A stretch of DNA of 64,000 nucleotides from Pisolithus tinctorius (taxonomy: Eukaryota; Basidiomycota; Agaricomycetes; Boletales; Pisolithaceae), in contig JANFAH010000003.1 in the NCBI GenBank assembly GCA_024663395.1, forward strand, positions 1,550,001-1,614,000, written 5' to 3'. The position numbers and the translations under genes were made by a program. Positions 46,210-58,022 of the stretch are shown here, one piece after another. Under the pieces are notes generated by a model. That model saw nothing but the letters and a program-made list of their open reading frames with translations. It was not told where the DNA came from and did not search any database. Position 1 is the stretch's first letter; each line of letters opens with the position of its first letter.

Positions 46210-47037
46210 ATGCAGTTGGCAACTTTCCTTCCTCTGGTACTTGCTGCCGTAGTGAATGCCCACTTCCAACTTCAATATCCTATTCCAAGGGGACCATTTG
46301 TAGAGGACCAGGAGCCCACGTTTTGTGGTGAGCGCTTCAGACCCTTCTTGCAGGTATGGTGCAGATTACGATCACCTACAGATGGCTACACGGATGCTGT
46401 GTCCAATCGGACAGTGTTCCCTCTAGCAAATGGGGTGATTAACCTCAACAGCGAGCACCCGCAGTGGGCTGGTATGATCTTCATTTAAGTTGGCGGCACC
46501 AGTGGTTGTGTTCTAATTAGATTCCTCTGCTTCGTATAGTCGGCGTTATTGTATCCACGCAACAGGATCCTACATCCTTCGCCGCCTTTAACTCCTCTTC
46601 GGGGTACCAAATGGCTGTCCAATTTTTCGAAACTAGCGGGGAGGGACAATATTGCTTCCCGATTGATCTGGCAAGCTCAGGTGTCTCAGGAATTCAAGAC
46701 GGTGCCAACGTGACCATCCAAGTTGTCTATGATGGCGGTGATGGCACCCTCTATCAGGCACGTATCACTGCTTCGTCCCCATTGCTCGGTCTCATTTACA
46801 AATCTTTTATTTGATATTCCTTATCAAAAACAGTGTGCCGACTTAACTCTATCTGCCAATGTAACGGCCCCAAGCAATGCGACTTCCACCTGCACGAATG
46901 TCACCGTAACCGCAAGCGGAACTGCTGCTGCTGCCGCTGCAACTGCAACAAGCACTGGTGGCGCCAAAAAGGATGGCATAGCAGTTTCTGGGATTGTTGC
47001 CACCGCATTGATGGCCTTGGGGCTCTCTTTTGTCTGA
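46210..47037 (+). CDS. Bim1/X325-like copper protein, copy 2
   Basis: Paralogue of the gene at 43237 with the same exon plan. The signal peptide [17 protein letters not shown] gives mature [20 protein letters not shown]. Then [20 protein letters not shown], a conserved His in [66 protein letters not shown] and [20 protein letters not shown]. The Ala/Thr linker is longer than in copy 1 ([20 protein letters not shown]), and the GPI-type tail is [16 protein letters not shown]. All Cys seen in copy 1 are kept, and there are no frame breaks, so both copies look under selection. Whether the pair is divided by regulation or by copper affinity cannot be read here. Confidence 0.85.
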
Positions 47038-48712
47038 ACCCCAAAGTCACGACAGGGAACGTGATAACAGAAAGCGGCGGATGGATAAATGAAAGTAACT
47101 ACGCGGCAGTAGCAACCCAAGTGTAAACACGTGTCCCATTTGTTGGGAGGGCCGAGACCTAAAAGATGTCTCCGTGAATGAAACAGAACCCTGCAGAAGC
47201 AGGAAGATAGAATGGACTAGGCTGTCAGCAACTGTTATTGCGCTATTAACGGTCGTTCCGCGACTGCGGGGGAAAGCACGAGGAAGCCTCGCAGGGCGCC
47301 AAAATAACACTCATGAAACGACTTATTTTAATTCATATGTACATAGGAAAAGGCCGACTTCGCCCACGAGTAGAACGAGGGGTTCTTGGCAAGGGTGTCT
47401 CTGGTTTTGAAGGTGCCCCGCAGACTCCAACGTTCGGAGCATCCGATTGCCTGGTATGGCCATGATGCTGGACGGCACGCACCTTGGCCGCGTGGTGCAT
47501 TTCAAGAAATGAACGGAACAGATAGCAAAGGCACGTATTGGTGGCACTGCGACTGAGTTGATGGTATAAAGATGGAGGGCACTGACCTCCAGCGATGACC
47601 TTGAAACCCGAACAATACCATCAACCGCTGATCGTAGTAGTTTTTATTTGATCGTAGATACGAGATATTGACAAGAGGTTTTCTAAGCGTGTGCTCATCA
47701 TACAAGAGAGTTGTACGCACCACATTATGTCCAGGGGGGATCCCAAGCACGAACAGCCATACGTCCGAGGATGGAAATATTGATATAATGGGTTAGCTAG
47801 TCACCGTGTTAATGAACAGATGGATTCCTGTGTAAGGCGCCTCCATTATGATGGCAATAGCTACGCGGACCTCCTCGAACATATCGGACGAGGATGTCAT
47901 TGAAAGGTGGAACAAAGCTACATCGTGTAACTACAGAAGCCCGTTTACGTCGGTAGAACCTGCAAGTCGGGAACAAGTCCGGCACCGCAGTCTGTCGCCC
48001 TAACAGAGACAAACACCCGCTGACCTCATTGCCACGCTAAAAGTCCGTGTCAGGCGTGGGTAGGCCCTCTACATATTACATTCAAGGTCAGTAAAAGTGG
48101 ACGACTCGCCGCCGATCTGCGACTTACATATTACAGGAATCAATGACGGCTGACTCAGTTATGTATAATAGTGGGCTATTCCAGTTTTATTCACCAAGCG
48201 ATGACGCGTCTCTGGGGACCTTCTAGTCCATTGCCGATAACGGACATGCCAGTGGGACGCGTGTCTGTTATCGGCAACAGGCAGTGAATCGAATCACACT
48301 CAGTGGGACTTCTCAGGGCAAGGGTTCTTGCTACTTCGTATTGGAAATGACTGACGAATCTGTGTTGGCCGGGTGTCAGCTGGTATCAGCAATCGTAATC
48401 ATCGCAGCAATCGCTGGGTACGCTTTACCCAAACCTCCCGATGGGTGTCTTTCCTGACTTAACGCGGGTTATTGGCCCATCACTGCGGTAGGCGGTCTGA
48501 CTCGTGCCCATCTTATCTGAATCAGCCAAACTTGATGGCGCCCAGCCACTGCACTGTAACAGAGGCTTACGTCCCATCTGATACCGCCTGCGCCTCGTAG
48601 TGGCGGTGCCGAAGAGGCTTCCGACGGGGCGTCCTTAAGTAAACGCGAAAGACCAGCGAATATCTTCGTCCCTTTTCTTCCCGGGCTGTATTGTATTGGA
48701 GATTCGCCCACC
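47038..48712. other. Gene-free stretch with a long hairpin
   Basis: About 1.7 kb without a supportable gene; the frames on both strands are short. A strong hairpin lies at 48231-48277 (listed separately). A short direct repeat (acatattaca, near 48067 and 48126) occurs just before it. No transposase-like frame was seen. Confidence 0.45.
48231..48277. repeat. Inverted repeat, 16-bp stem
   Basis: ttgccgataacggaca (48231-48246) pairs with tgtctgttatcggcaa (48262-48277) with one mismatch and a 15-nt loop. It could be the remnant of a miniature inverted-repeat element or a regulatory hairpin. Confidence 0.6.
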
Positions 48713-49246
48713 ATGAAGTGGCTCCAGCGGCGGCGTCGCGAGGACCCTTGGGAGGTCGTCGGATGTGAAACCGTAAATCCCGTCTCCATGCTCGATTCCG
48801 AGGACGACGATGGTGTTTACCCCCTCAATCCGTGCTCCCGACCGCGACAATGCTAACATTGTTGTCATAGATCTAATATATGTACATGAAGGGGACACGT
48901 GTGGGAGATACATTTTCGACTTCACGAAGCAGGTTCCCAGTGGGGTGCACTGTGCCAGCGCGCTGCAGTTTGCGAGGCAGCAGCTTCTACAGCAAGTTAC
49001 TACAAAGGGTTACAACATCTTGCTGGAAGAAGGGTGAGTATTTCTCCGCTTATACCGGGACGGGATATGACTCGCCGGAATCTGAGATTTGCCTCCAGGT
49101 GGTCACTGACCCTTTTGCGGCGAGGAGAGCGTCATCGTATACAGGTCGACTACACAGGGAGACCCGGCTGCATGTCAGGGAAATTACCTCCACTCCGAGC
49201 ACCTCCTTTCGTCGCCCTTTTAGAAGGGAAACATATTTTCTCGTAA
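48713..49246 (+). CDS. Small hypothetical protein A
   Basis: Three exons fit well. MKWLQRRRREDPWEVVGCET ... DSEDDD lies before an intron starting gtgttt and ending gtcatag. DLIYVHEGDTCGRYIFDFTK through QQVTTKGYNILLEEG lies before gtgagt. WSLTLLRRGERHRIQVDYTG through APPFVALLEGKHIFS ends at TAA 49246. Predicted length is about 140 residues. I know no functional name. The segment KGYNILLEEGW plus a basic beta-strand is shared in outline with the next gene (AMGGNVLLDEQW), so the two look like paralogues. No signal peptide or membrane helix is seen. Confidence 0.6.
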
Positions 49247-49692
49247 CTTATCGATCGTACGTGCATCCGACCACCACCACTCATCCTTGTATCTCTACCT
49301 TCGTAATTATTGTCAAGCTCCATCCGTCTATATCACGCCTGTAAACTTATGCATACTGTTTTTCAAATTATAAGATCCATTAGGGGTACCCACGACTGCG
49401 AGCCAGCTCGTTGGGCACGTTCAGATCACACGCATCTTATCCCAGGAAGTATGATCGTGAGCAAGTGATATTACATCAAGTCCTTGTTATTACAATGCCT
49501 CGTGTAAGGGTCCTGGTTAGCAAACGGTGAAAGCCTTTCACATCGCTTCTTTCAGTGAACCGGGAGGATGAAGGACAAAGAATGCCGGACTCCATAGCAT
49601 ATAAAGAGACCTGGGCACAACCATCCAGGATACCACAAGCTTCTCCAGCTTTCGTCTATTGGATGTACTTGAAGCTCTCTCCCCCACGCGAC
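49247..49692. other. Intergenic, no gene seen
   Basis: About 445 bases between the two small hypothetical genes. No motif or repeat was recognised. Confidence 0.4.
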
Positions 49693-50290
49693 ATGTTCGA
49701 CTACTGCCTTCAAGTCTTCTCGAGCCTTTGTAGCAATCAGTTCGCTCTCTGTCGCAAGCTTCGCGACGTCGGCGGGGCGGAAGATGATGACTGTAGTGTA
49801 AAGAGTTCATCCGGACCAGCACGTACGCATGCTGTCCTCGCCGACACCAAACCCGTCAAGGTCGGCCCCCGTGTAATACACACGGAGCAGTTCATCTGCA
49901 AAGGAGGTGTCGACACAGGGAGGCTCCTCGACATATCTCGCAAGAAGCTTTATACGACTGCCAAAGCAATGGGCGGTAACGTCCTTCTTGATGAACAGTA
50001 AGCCTTGTTCTTGATCGCCCCCTCTGCGGCTGCTAACGGAAAGGTTGTAGGTGGGATTGCAGCATTCGGCATCCTAAACTTCAGAAACATGAATTTAAAG
50101 TTACGGTGGGTAATTTCCTTGTAAAATCCGGGTCATGGCAGTAATATAACGTTTCTTACAGATTCGTTACTCCGCCACAGTAGCACGGTCATTCTTCCCA
50201 GACGGCCAACGGCCGGTGGGTATCGAAGCCGCCAAAGGCATCAAGGGCCTGATGACCGTTTTGGATCGCCAAGTAGAGCTGTGGTGTTAA
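49693..50290 (+). CDS. Small hypothetical protein B
   Basis: ATG 49693 opens MFDYCLQVFSSLCSNQFALC, leading to HTEQFICKGGVDTGRLLDIS and KKLYTTAKAMGGNVLLDEQ. An intron (gtaagc to gttgtag) joins WDCSIRHPKLQKHEFKVT. A second intron (gtgggt to ttacag) joins IRYSATVARSFFPDGQRPVG and IEAAKGIKGLMTVLDRQVEL, with stop 50288-50290. The predicted length is about 160 residues. The layout matches protein A: a helical block, then NVLLxE(Q/G)W, then basic strands and a proline-bearing loop. I recognise no named family. An upstream in-frame start at 49555 is possible but has poor composition. Confidence 0.6.
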
Positions 50291-50535
50291 GGCGGATGAT
50301 ACGCCTTGTCTTTCCTTTCTTTCTTTTTGGGTTTCAAGGGTTTTTCAGTTGGTATTTTATGACTCAGGGATAACCGCTTCCACGCGCTGTAAAAATAGTC
50401 ACATCATCAACTACGCCTACGAAATAGGGCACACGGAAAGCTTGCGATGTTGTACGACCACTTACGAACTACGATACCAGTTCAATTAGTTTTTCTCTAC
50501 CTACATAGGTTGGAGTCACCTCTATACAATCAACT

Positions 50536-51867
50536 TCAGGCAGATTTTTCTATCCGACTCTCGCTTCGGCTCGCGTAGCCAGTCCAAGACTACACCGCCA
50601 AAATGTTCATCATCAGCAGTCAGTCAAATGAAGATTGACGACTCACTTCATCATACAAGGAAACGCTTTCGGCCCCCAACATTCTCAATCCCAGCCACAA
50701 GATACCAGCAGTCATGCCGCTTCCACAGGAGGTTGTTATGCTCCGTTTGCCGGAAAGGATTAGCTCCACTTGTTCGGTCCCTATGGCATCAACAAGTGCT
50801 TGTCGTAACTCAGATATAGGAAGGAATGTGGTATACTGAGTAGGTGTATTAGGTATAGTGTGAGTCCTCAGAAATGCGTTGAATGGGAGCGAGAACGAAT
50901 GCGGTATGTGTCCTGAAGATAAGCCAGGTCGTGGTTCGGGATCAGTACCTATGAAGCTACATTGTATTGATGACGAGGAGTCAGTACAATGTGATGTGGA
51001 GCGGTAGTCAAAAGGCGCACCGGCCACGGGAACGTGCATCCACCACCAGTTCAGCTGAGGGGTCCAAGGCTGGGTCCAGCATCGAGTTCTCCACTACCTG
51101 CTCGTATGCTATCGCAGACCCTGAGGATCAATAGGATTGGTAGATAGGGAAAATGAAGGTCTCTCACAGCGGACAACGGTCCTATCGAGGATAGGAGTGG
51201 GATACGTGGACTTTTTCCGGTCTACTGGTGGTGCATCCTCCGTCTCAAAGCCCCCTGTCTCCCAACGCGGTAGACCGCCGTCTAGGATGCTGGACTTGCT
51301 ATGGCCAAATGCCCTGAACATGAAGAGGGCACGAGGCGAAGAAAAGACGCCATGTGTATCGTATCTAGGGAAGAATGGGGTGGTTTTAAAAATGCCCTGT
51401 TCATTCTGCGGAAGGTGCCTGTGCAACGCACATTACCACATGTGAATTAGGTTCAATGCCGAATCCCTCTGGCACGGGGAACTGGGTGTCAATGAAAGAA
51501 TGTGGGACGATAGCCTACTCCACTGACCGCACGCGGCCGCGAAGACGCTTTCGGAAGGCATCATGTGTTTGAGGCCAAGCTCGTGTGGACTGGCCACTTG
51601 GTCTAAATCCAAGAACTGTGCGCCAGGAATCCGCTTTTTGTTGAACTCTTCCTGAGGTTTGCGGGGGGAATTTGGCATGTACCAGCTAGCGTCCAAGACC
51701 GATACTCCGCCAGAGGACTGCAGGGACTCATGCAACTGTGACGGCGATATCAAGTATGGGGTCGTAGCCATTGTGGACATCGTGGACGACCGAGACCGCC
51801 TGAAGGAGGTCCTGATCGTAACGTTCCGCACGCCAATCCGACTTGCTACGGGCAACATGGCGGTCAT
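50536..51867 (-). CDS. TUM1: 3-mercaptopyruvate/thiosulfate sulfurtransferase
   Basis: Two-domain rhodanese; the yeast homologue Tum1 feeds sulfur to Nfs1 and tRNA thiolation. ATG 51867 opens a basic leader (MTAMLPVASRIGVRNVTIRT), possibly mitochondrial, with internal starts (MSTMATT) that could give a cytosolic form. Domain 1: LISPSQLHESLQSSGGVSVL, DASWYMPNSPRKPQEEF, IPGAQFLDLDQVASP, YDTHGVFSSPRALFMFRAFG and ILDGGLPRWETGGFETE. Domain 2: ENSMLDPALDPSAELVVDAR, GRFTGTDPEPRPGLSSGHIP, SFSLPFNAFL, then the catalytic loop TTSCGSGMTAGILWLGLRML. The last intron joins YDE to SWTGYASRSESRIEKSA and the stop 50536-50538; ESWTGYA is typical for the family. Divergent from VMA5 across 151 bp. Confidence 0.92.
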
Positions 51868-51891
51868 TCGACGAACGACGGAATTACAATA

Positions 51892-51893
<2 letters not shown>

Positions 51894-51920
<27 letters not shown>
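51894..51920. repeat. (TTA)9 microsatellite
   Basis: Nine perfect TTA units lie in the 151-bp divergent promoter between TUM1 and VMA5. They sit about 30 bp upstream of the TUM1 start codon and 100 bp from the VMA5 start codon. Confidence 0.9.
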
Positions 51921-51922
<2 letters not shown>

Positions 51923-52018
51923 TACACATTTGTGTAAGCCCCGATTTGGCGCTGGACTCAGCAGCCCTCTTGAACGAACTTGCGTGGAGGAGGCTTCAAG
52001 CAGAGGCCAGGACAGGAC

Positions 52019-53707
52019 ATGCCGTCTGATCAGAGCACCTGGTTGATTGCTGTTCCTCATGATGGTGATGCAGAAGGCTTGTTGCCCGAAATTGCGACCA
52101 AACTCTCCCAATTGTCACGATCATCCTCGAGCACCGTGGCAGAACTGGGTATACCTTGTTTCAAGGTCTGTAACCTTGTTGGCCAGCTACAGGCTTGCAC
52201 ACGCACACGCACACACTCACATATTGATGCCGTGCTGTCTGTAGACAGGAACACTAGACTCCCTCATTGCGTTGTCTGAGGAGCTCCCAAAGCAGGACGC
52301 CTTCTTCACTTCCGTCGTTGCCAAAACCGTCGAGGCTCTGCGCAACCTCCTCAACAATGACCCTGTCAAACTCGCGCAGCATATCGTGATTGATGAGAGA
52401 AGCGTTGATGACTACCTTCTGAAGGGTTGGAGGTGGAACGAGGGGAGATACAACATACAGCGGAGCCTCCGTGAAACCGTCGATCTTCTGAACAAGGTTT
52501 TTCTTTGCCATTGCCTTTCGTAGTGGCGGAAATCACGCTAATCACGCCACTCAGGAAATGGCCTCTATTGACAACACGATGAAGGCCAAGCTAAACAACT
52601 ACAACCTTGTTAAGGGTTCCCTCGTGCAGATGCAACGAAAGAAGACGTGTGTCGTACGTCCTTTGCTGTCGTGGAACCAGTCATTGAGATTTCCTCCCTC
52701 AGGGGAAACCTGTCTGTACGGTCTCTCGCGGATGTTGTGTCCAGGGAATATATCATCCAGGACTCGGAATACCTTGAGACCTGTTTCGTGGCGGTACCAA
52801 AGTCAGTTACTTCGTTTCTGCCACGGCTCTCCGGTCTTCTTCACTCACCCTCTCGATCCTTAGTGCTTTGAAGAAGGAGTGGAGTTCGAGATATGAACGA
52901 CTAACAAGTATGATTGTACCACGTTCGTCGATGTGAGTCACGAGTTGTTCCATCGACGTGACTACAAACCTTGACCAAGTTACCACATGTAAAGGCTCAT
53001 CGCCTCCGATGACGAATATAGCCTTTTTGGTGTCGTCGTGTTCAAGAGGGTACACGACGAATTCGTCCAGAAATGTCGAGAAAATAAGTGCGTCTTCTGT
53101 AGTTGACCGGCAACGCCACTGTTGAGACCCCGTGGCTAGGTTCATTGTACGCGATTTCGTCTATTCCGAAGAAAATATAGCCAAAGAACGCGAAGAGTTG
53201 TCTGTGGCTGATGCAACCGAGAAAGAGCTTTGGGTATTACTTTTACCTTTCCTCAGGGGACGTTTTCCTTTGACCTTCTCGTATCCACTCTTAGACAGAG
53301 CTCCTGCGAGTGTCTCGCACGAATTTCTCGGAGTCCTTCCAGATTTTGGTGCACCTTAAAGTTCTACGACTCTTCGTAGAGAGCGTTCTTCGGTACGGTC
53401 TACCGGCTGACTACATGGGTCTAGCCATCAAGGTATGTGGTCATCTCATTTCTTGCTCCCAGACTTGCCCAGCGCGCTCACTGCTTCTATCCGTGCGCGA
53501 CGGCTATGCCATCAGCCCGATCCCAGATATCTCAAGAAAACATTCAATGTTCTCACGAGTCAATTGAACTACCTTGCACCTCGTTCTGGGCGTTCCAGCA
53601 AGAAAGACAAGGGAGGTGGCGAGGAGTTCATTGGAGAATACCAGGCGTTGCTGGAGCAAGAATTTTACGACTTCGTACTGTATGAGGTACCATGGATCAT
53701 TTATTGA
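52019..53707 (+). CDS. VMA5: V-type proton ATPase subunit C
   Basis: Peripheral V1-Vo stator subunit whose release accompanies reversible disassembly. Exons: MPSDQSTWLIAVPHDGDAEG, then TLDSLIALSEELPKQDAFFT, VVAKTVEALRNLLNNDPVKL, WRWNEGRYNIQRSLRETVDL, EMASIDNTMKAKLNNYNLVK, GNLSVRSLADVVSREYIIQD, SEYLETCFVAVPK, KKEWSSRYERLTSMIVPRSS, ASDDEYSLFGVVVFKRVHDE, FIVRDFVYSEENIAKEREEL, ADATEKELW, RTNFSESFQILVHLKVLRLF, VESVLRYGLPADYMG, YLKKTFNVLTSQLNYLAPRS and QEFYDFVLYEVPWIIY. The order and content match Vma5 from end to end. About nine introns are present. Spliced length is near 390 residues, normal. ATG 52019 is the first in frame. Confidence 0.95.
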
Positions 53708-54489
53708 TTGCAGAGCTTTTCGCACGGCCGATTTGAAACGTGGCTCTCGCTCACCAGTTTATTGGCTATTTTTATCGACATTAGTTGAGGGAAGTACCCC
53801 TTCACGCCTGCCACAGTACTTTTTGAGCATATCTGTTGGTCTCACTGTTCGGTCAGACTCTATCAGATGGATTGTGCTTTTCATTAGTGGAAGGATAACA
53901 ATATGACCAGCCCACTACGGTAGAAATATCAATTCGATTGTAATGTACAGAAGACCGAGATGAGAGACATCAGATTGACAGAGATGAAGCGAGCAAGAAA
54001 GAAAAGAAAAGAGAAAAGAATGGGTGCTGTAGTGAGATTGTGGAAGGGAATGTAACACCGGACCGGCAATGAGACACCAAGAATCGGGAGATAGACCTTG
54101 TGGAAGAATGTAGCGCTAGTAGTGACCGATTGTTACTGGAAAAACTGGGGAGGGGGTGACACTTGCAGGTAGCATTTGTGTGGGTGACAAGGGTGAGAGG
54201 GAGGAATGGCTGGAGTTGACGGTTAACGCAACAAGTGACATGAAACTGTACTGATGATGGTTGCAAGCGAGAGTGTGTGGTGGAGCATAGATCGTTCGTA
54301 GTACAAACCCCTGGATAAATAGGAATCCTATGTTTGGATGATAACGGATGCGAGGACAAGATGGTGAGACAAGAAAACGAGCTACGGGTGACCCTCCGTA
54401 GAGGGTATGTACACATGCAGGCTGTCGTCCCTCTAAAAATTTTCACTGCGGCTTCTTTTTTTTTCGTTGCTTCAAGAAAAGACCTTGGT
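53708..54489. other. Shared 3' flank of convergent genes
   Basis: About 780 bases lie between the V-ATPase stop and the stop of the KH-protein gene. A purine-rich tract (about 53983-54020) and GT-rich sequence follow. The long minus frame at 53970-54500 is low-complexity Ser/Leu/Phe and does not look like a gene. Confidence 0.45.
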
Positions 54490-57400
54490 TCAGAGGCCAA
54501 GGTTGGACATAACTCGCGAAACCTCGTCCGTCACGTCCTCAGAATCTCTCACTCGTGCATTCCGTTGCGCAGATGAGCCGATGACGGATCGCGGCCCATA
54601 CACACTAGGGAAGGACGGAGCGGTAGCCGACGTTGGGCTAGAATTGCCGCCCGTTCCGCCCGTCGACGTAGTCGGCGACTCGGGCGGCGGAAGACGTGCG
54701 GAGGCATCAGTCAATCGCGATAGTGAGTATGTGAGATCAAGGGACTGCGCGCGGTTCTGGAGGGATCGCGGCTTCGAGATTTGTTCCTTGATCTTGGACT
54801 CCAGCAGCGAATCGGAACCGCGCTTCAGGGCGTCTTCCGTGTTGCGGGTACGTGTGGCAATGCCCGTTCCCTACAGATGCGCGTTTGCGTTAATGTCGGG
54901 GAATCACAGCAAGAAAACATCACGTCAGGGTTGAATGAATGCTACTCACGATCGGGGGTAGTGGTGTCCAGTAATCGAGCCCAGCAGATCCCGGAGGGCC
55001 ATACGCAGACTGCGAGTCCTCGCGTTCATCCAAATCGTAGATGTAGGGTGGTGTGTTAAACAACGCCTTCACGTCGGGTGAGGAATTTGCAAGCCTAAGC
55101 CTCCGATCGCCGAGGATCTCGGATCGCGACAACTCGACAGACTCTGTTCCTGTATCATCAGAGATCAAATATGTGGGACGACAACTAATAGTCCCCGACT
55201 CACCGTGCCGCCTAGCTGTCAACACTTTGCTGTCAAAGTGGGGGAATGCTTCGGCGAAAGAGTCGCCTCTCTTATGTGTATGCGCCGTTGCAGACGGGTA
55301 CACGTGGACATTGTGATTCAACAAAAACTGCTCGAGCAACTCCCGCGCTGCGAGCAGGAAATCGGTATTGGATCGTTGGCAACGGAACTTGAAGCTGCAA
55401 TCCCCTGGTGCTCCCTGGGCCTGCGAAGATGACTGGCCGTGATCGGCAGAACTACTTGACCCATTCGTGTGCACGGGAGCTGTGGATTTAATGGTGGGCA
55501 TGATGGAAACCTGGAAGTCCCGTTTGATGCGTTCGATGAATGCGCTGAACTCCGCTGATGCGCAGACCCTGGGGAGATCAGGGCTCGGGGGAACGGCCAT
55601 ATCTGCCTCGAACGGCACGTGCTCCTACATAAAGATCGTTAACAGGGTATACCAGCCGTTCGAAAACTTGCAACTCACCAGTAGCATCGCAGCAGCAATT
55701 TGAACCTGGTTTTCCGGTCCAAAGATGACTACTAGGTCGGACGCTGTCTCCTTGTCCGGGAACCGCACTCTCGAATTTGTCTTGGTCTCGATATCATGAA
55801 TGAAAATGCCTTTCTCTCCCAAAAGCGTGCGATGATACCGCCTTGGGATGGAAAGGGTTTCGTTGACGTAGTCCTTATCCTACAGGGCATTCTCGGCAAA
55901 TGACATCGCACGCGCACGAGTATACGCACCTTTGGGTTCACGATTTCCATCACTGACTGCTTTAGGTTATCCAAGTTGACCGCATTCTTGGATGGTGTCC
56001 GTGCGACCACATTGTCCTCATTGTCGTTGTATCCGCCCAAAGCCGCGAACTCCTCTGCGTTCGAGAACTTGACATACACGCCGTATTTCTTCATGATCCG
56101 TTGGATATTCCGCCCGCCAATACCGATTATACGCTTGTGATATGCTTCGGGGACGTGGAAGGAAATCTCTGCGGGTAGTTCTTCCTGAAGCAATGTCAGA
56201 CCTTGGATCACAGACGCGTCCGAGCCGGAAAGGTCTATCAAGAAGTTGTGTTCGTTGAAGGTCTCGAATTTGATCTTGACCCCCGTGCTTTGCATGATTT
56301 TGTTTATTTTCCCATTTTTCTTACCCGAGATGAACTCGCGATGTTCGTTGGCGAGCTCAACCTGGAAGCGAATCTCGTGGTGGAACGGCTAGAAGAACCT
56401 GTCAGGACGCCACGGTACGGTATCAACGAGGGCCACTAAGCTTACCTTGACGATATCCAAATCAAGGATGGTGCTAACGGCAGCTCTTACCTCGTATTCC
56501 AGCCCATGAATCTCGAAGCAGTTACTCTTAAACACAATTTCCGCACCAGTGGTGAGGGAGATTTGCTTAAGCAAAGTCGCGACCTGTGCTGGGTTTAACG
56601 ACGACGGCGGAAGGAGGACGTTGAATTGCATGGGGAGGAGCCAAAATGATCCAACGTAATGTTGGCATGCCTGATAATCACAATGGAAAGCATCAAGGAA
56701 ACGGACATGAGAAACCTTGTTGGACCACGTACGAGTTGCATGATGCTACGGATCGTCCGCTGCACGTTGACAAGATGGTCACCATACACTGCTATGAGAC
56801 TTGTGCTACTCCCGATGGGTGGAAATTGAATAAACGTCGCGTTGTCTGACATGATGGACTTGAGGTCGTCGGCGCGGTCGAGCACCATCCAGTCGAGTTT
56901 ACGAGGTAGAATGACGGTCTCGCGGGATTGAATCGCTTTGCTCTGAAGAGTGCACAGTTAGCGTATGTATGCGCATGAGAGGAGACGTGGTACGCACCTT
57001 TTGGACGGAGAGTTGGAATAACATGTCCTTGGCTCTCTGCACCCCGAAGAACTCGCCTGTTATCCAGATCACGTTCGGACTGTAAGCTTGTGCCTGAGCT
57101 GGACCAGCCTGCACGCCTGTGACATGTTGTTGACCAGGAGTCTGCGGAAGTGTGGCGGCCGTGATGATTTCGGGACCGACGAGACCTTGTAGCGGTGATG
57201 GAAAGTAGATATTCGTTGCGGTGTCTTCCTGTACCTTCTGGAGAACATTGCGCTTGCGCCCTGCGGTGATTGCATGTAGTTTATGGTCGATTTCGCAGGG
57301 TTCGGCATGGAGTCCACTCTAGGAGGATAGTGAGCACTGGTGAGGGGGTGAGATAGACGACTGACCAGTTCGTCGAGCATGACGAGCAAGCGAACGCGGG

Positions 57401-58022
57401 CCAGCTCGATCGCGTCGCTTGATCCGGTGATGACGAGTTCGCATACGCGTTCTGTCTCAAGACCACTCCAACCTGCGGTACTGGATACGCCATCTGGAGG
57501 GGTACGGGAGGAGATGGAAAGGGGTGAGTTTACGACGGCGATGTGTGCGTAGGTGAGGGAGGCGATTTCGTCCAGCCGACGACGGACATCTTGCTTGAGG
57601 ACAGGCTTTGCAGAAGGAGGGTCGAGGATATCTGCACGGGGGACCTTGATGGTGGTGCGATGCTGAGGAAGGGGGGTGAGCAGGGTACGATGCAGAGCAA
57701 GGGGTACACGGACCTGCACGGGACTATCTTTGAGCAGCATTCCTCGAGCCTGCATTACCTGCGGATACGCCCCAGATATGTGGAAGTTCCAGCTTCTGCC
57801 GCCATCTGCGAGGAGCCAGGAGACCTGGACGTTGAAGAGGGAGGAAGCGAGCTTTGTGAGCTTTTCTACGGTGTCGTTGTCGGCCTGGTTGGCGACTGGG
57901 TGTGTCAGGGAGTGTTGGAGGGGGAAGTGTTCAGAGTTGTTTCTCGGATGCGGGTCGAACGGGACGTGTTGTTGTTGTCTGGACCTGCGTGGGTGGGTGA
58001 ACGAGACCGAGTAGACGTCCAT
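54490..58022 (-). CDS. Multi-KH-domain RNA-binding protein
   Basis: Large protein (about 1050 residues after splicing) with several KH or KH-like modules. ATG 58022 starts MDVYSVSFTHPRRSRQQQHV. Early modules are VEKLTKLASSLFNVQVSWLL and DVRRRLDEIASLTYAHIAVV ... CELVITGSSDAIELARVRLL. Then RNVLQKVQEDTATNIYFPSP ... VIWITGEFFGVQRAKDMLFQ and a module around FIQFPPIGSSTSLIAVYG. The clearest KH is EAYHKRIIGIGGRNIQRIMK (GxxG loop GIGGRN) with YGVYVKF, followed by a second (RYHRTLLGEKGIFIHDIETK, loop GEKG). The C-terminal third is disordered. A vigilin/Bicaudal-C-like role in mRNA binding is inferred. The long frame upstream of 58022 has no true ATG. Confidence 0.82.

Larger units (their letters stand above)
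44429..47037. repeat. Tandem duplication, unit 2
   Basis: Diverged direct repeat of 41491-44062 (landmarks listed there). The gene at its 3' end stayed intact, while the intergenic part has diverged with many indels. An A-run/T-run inverted repeat (gcgaaaaaaa ... tttttttcgc, 46120-46143) lies just upstream of the gene in this copy only. Confidence 0.75.

Noticed and set aside
53970..54500. A 176-codon minus-strand frame
   Set aside because: Low-complexity Ser/Leu/Phe sequence from a purine-rich 3' flank, with no family features and no start context.
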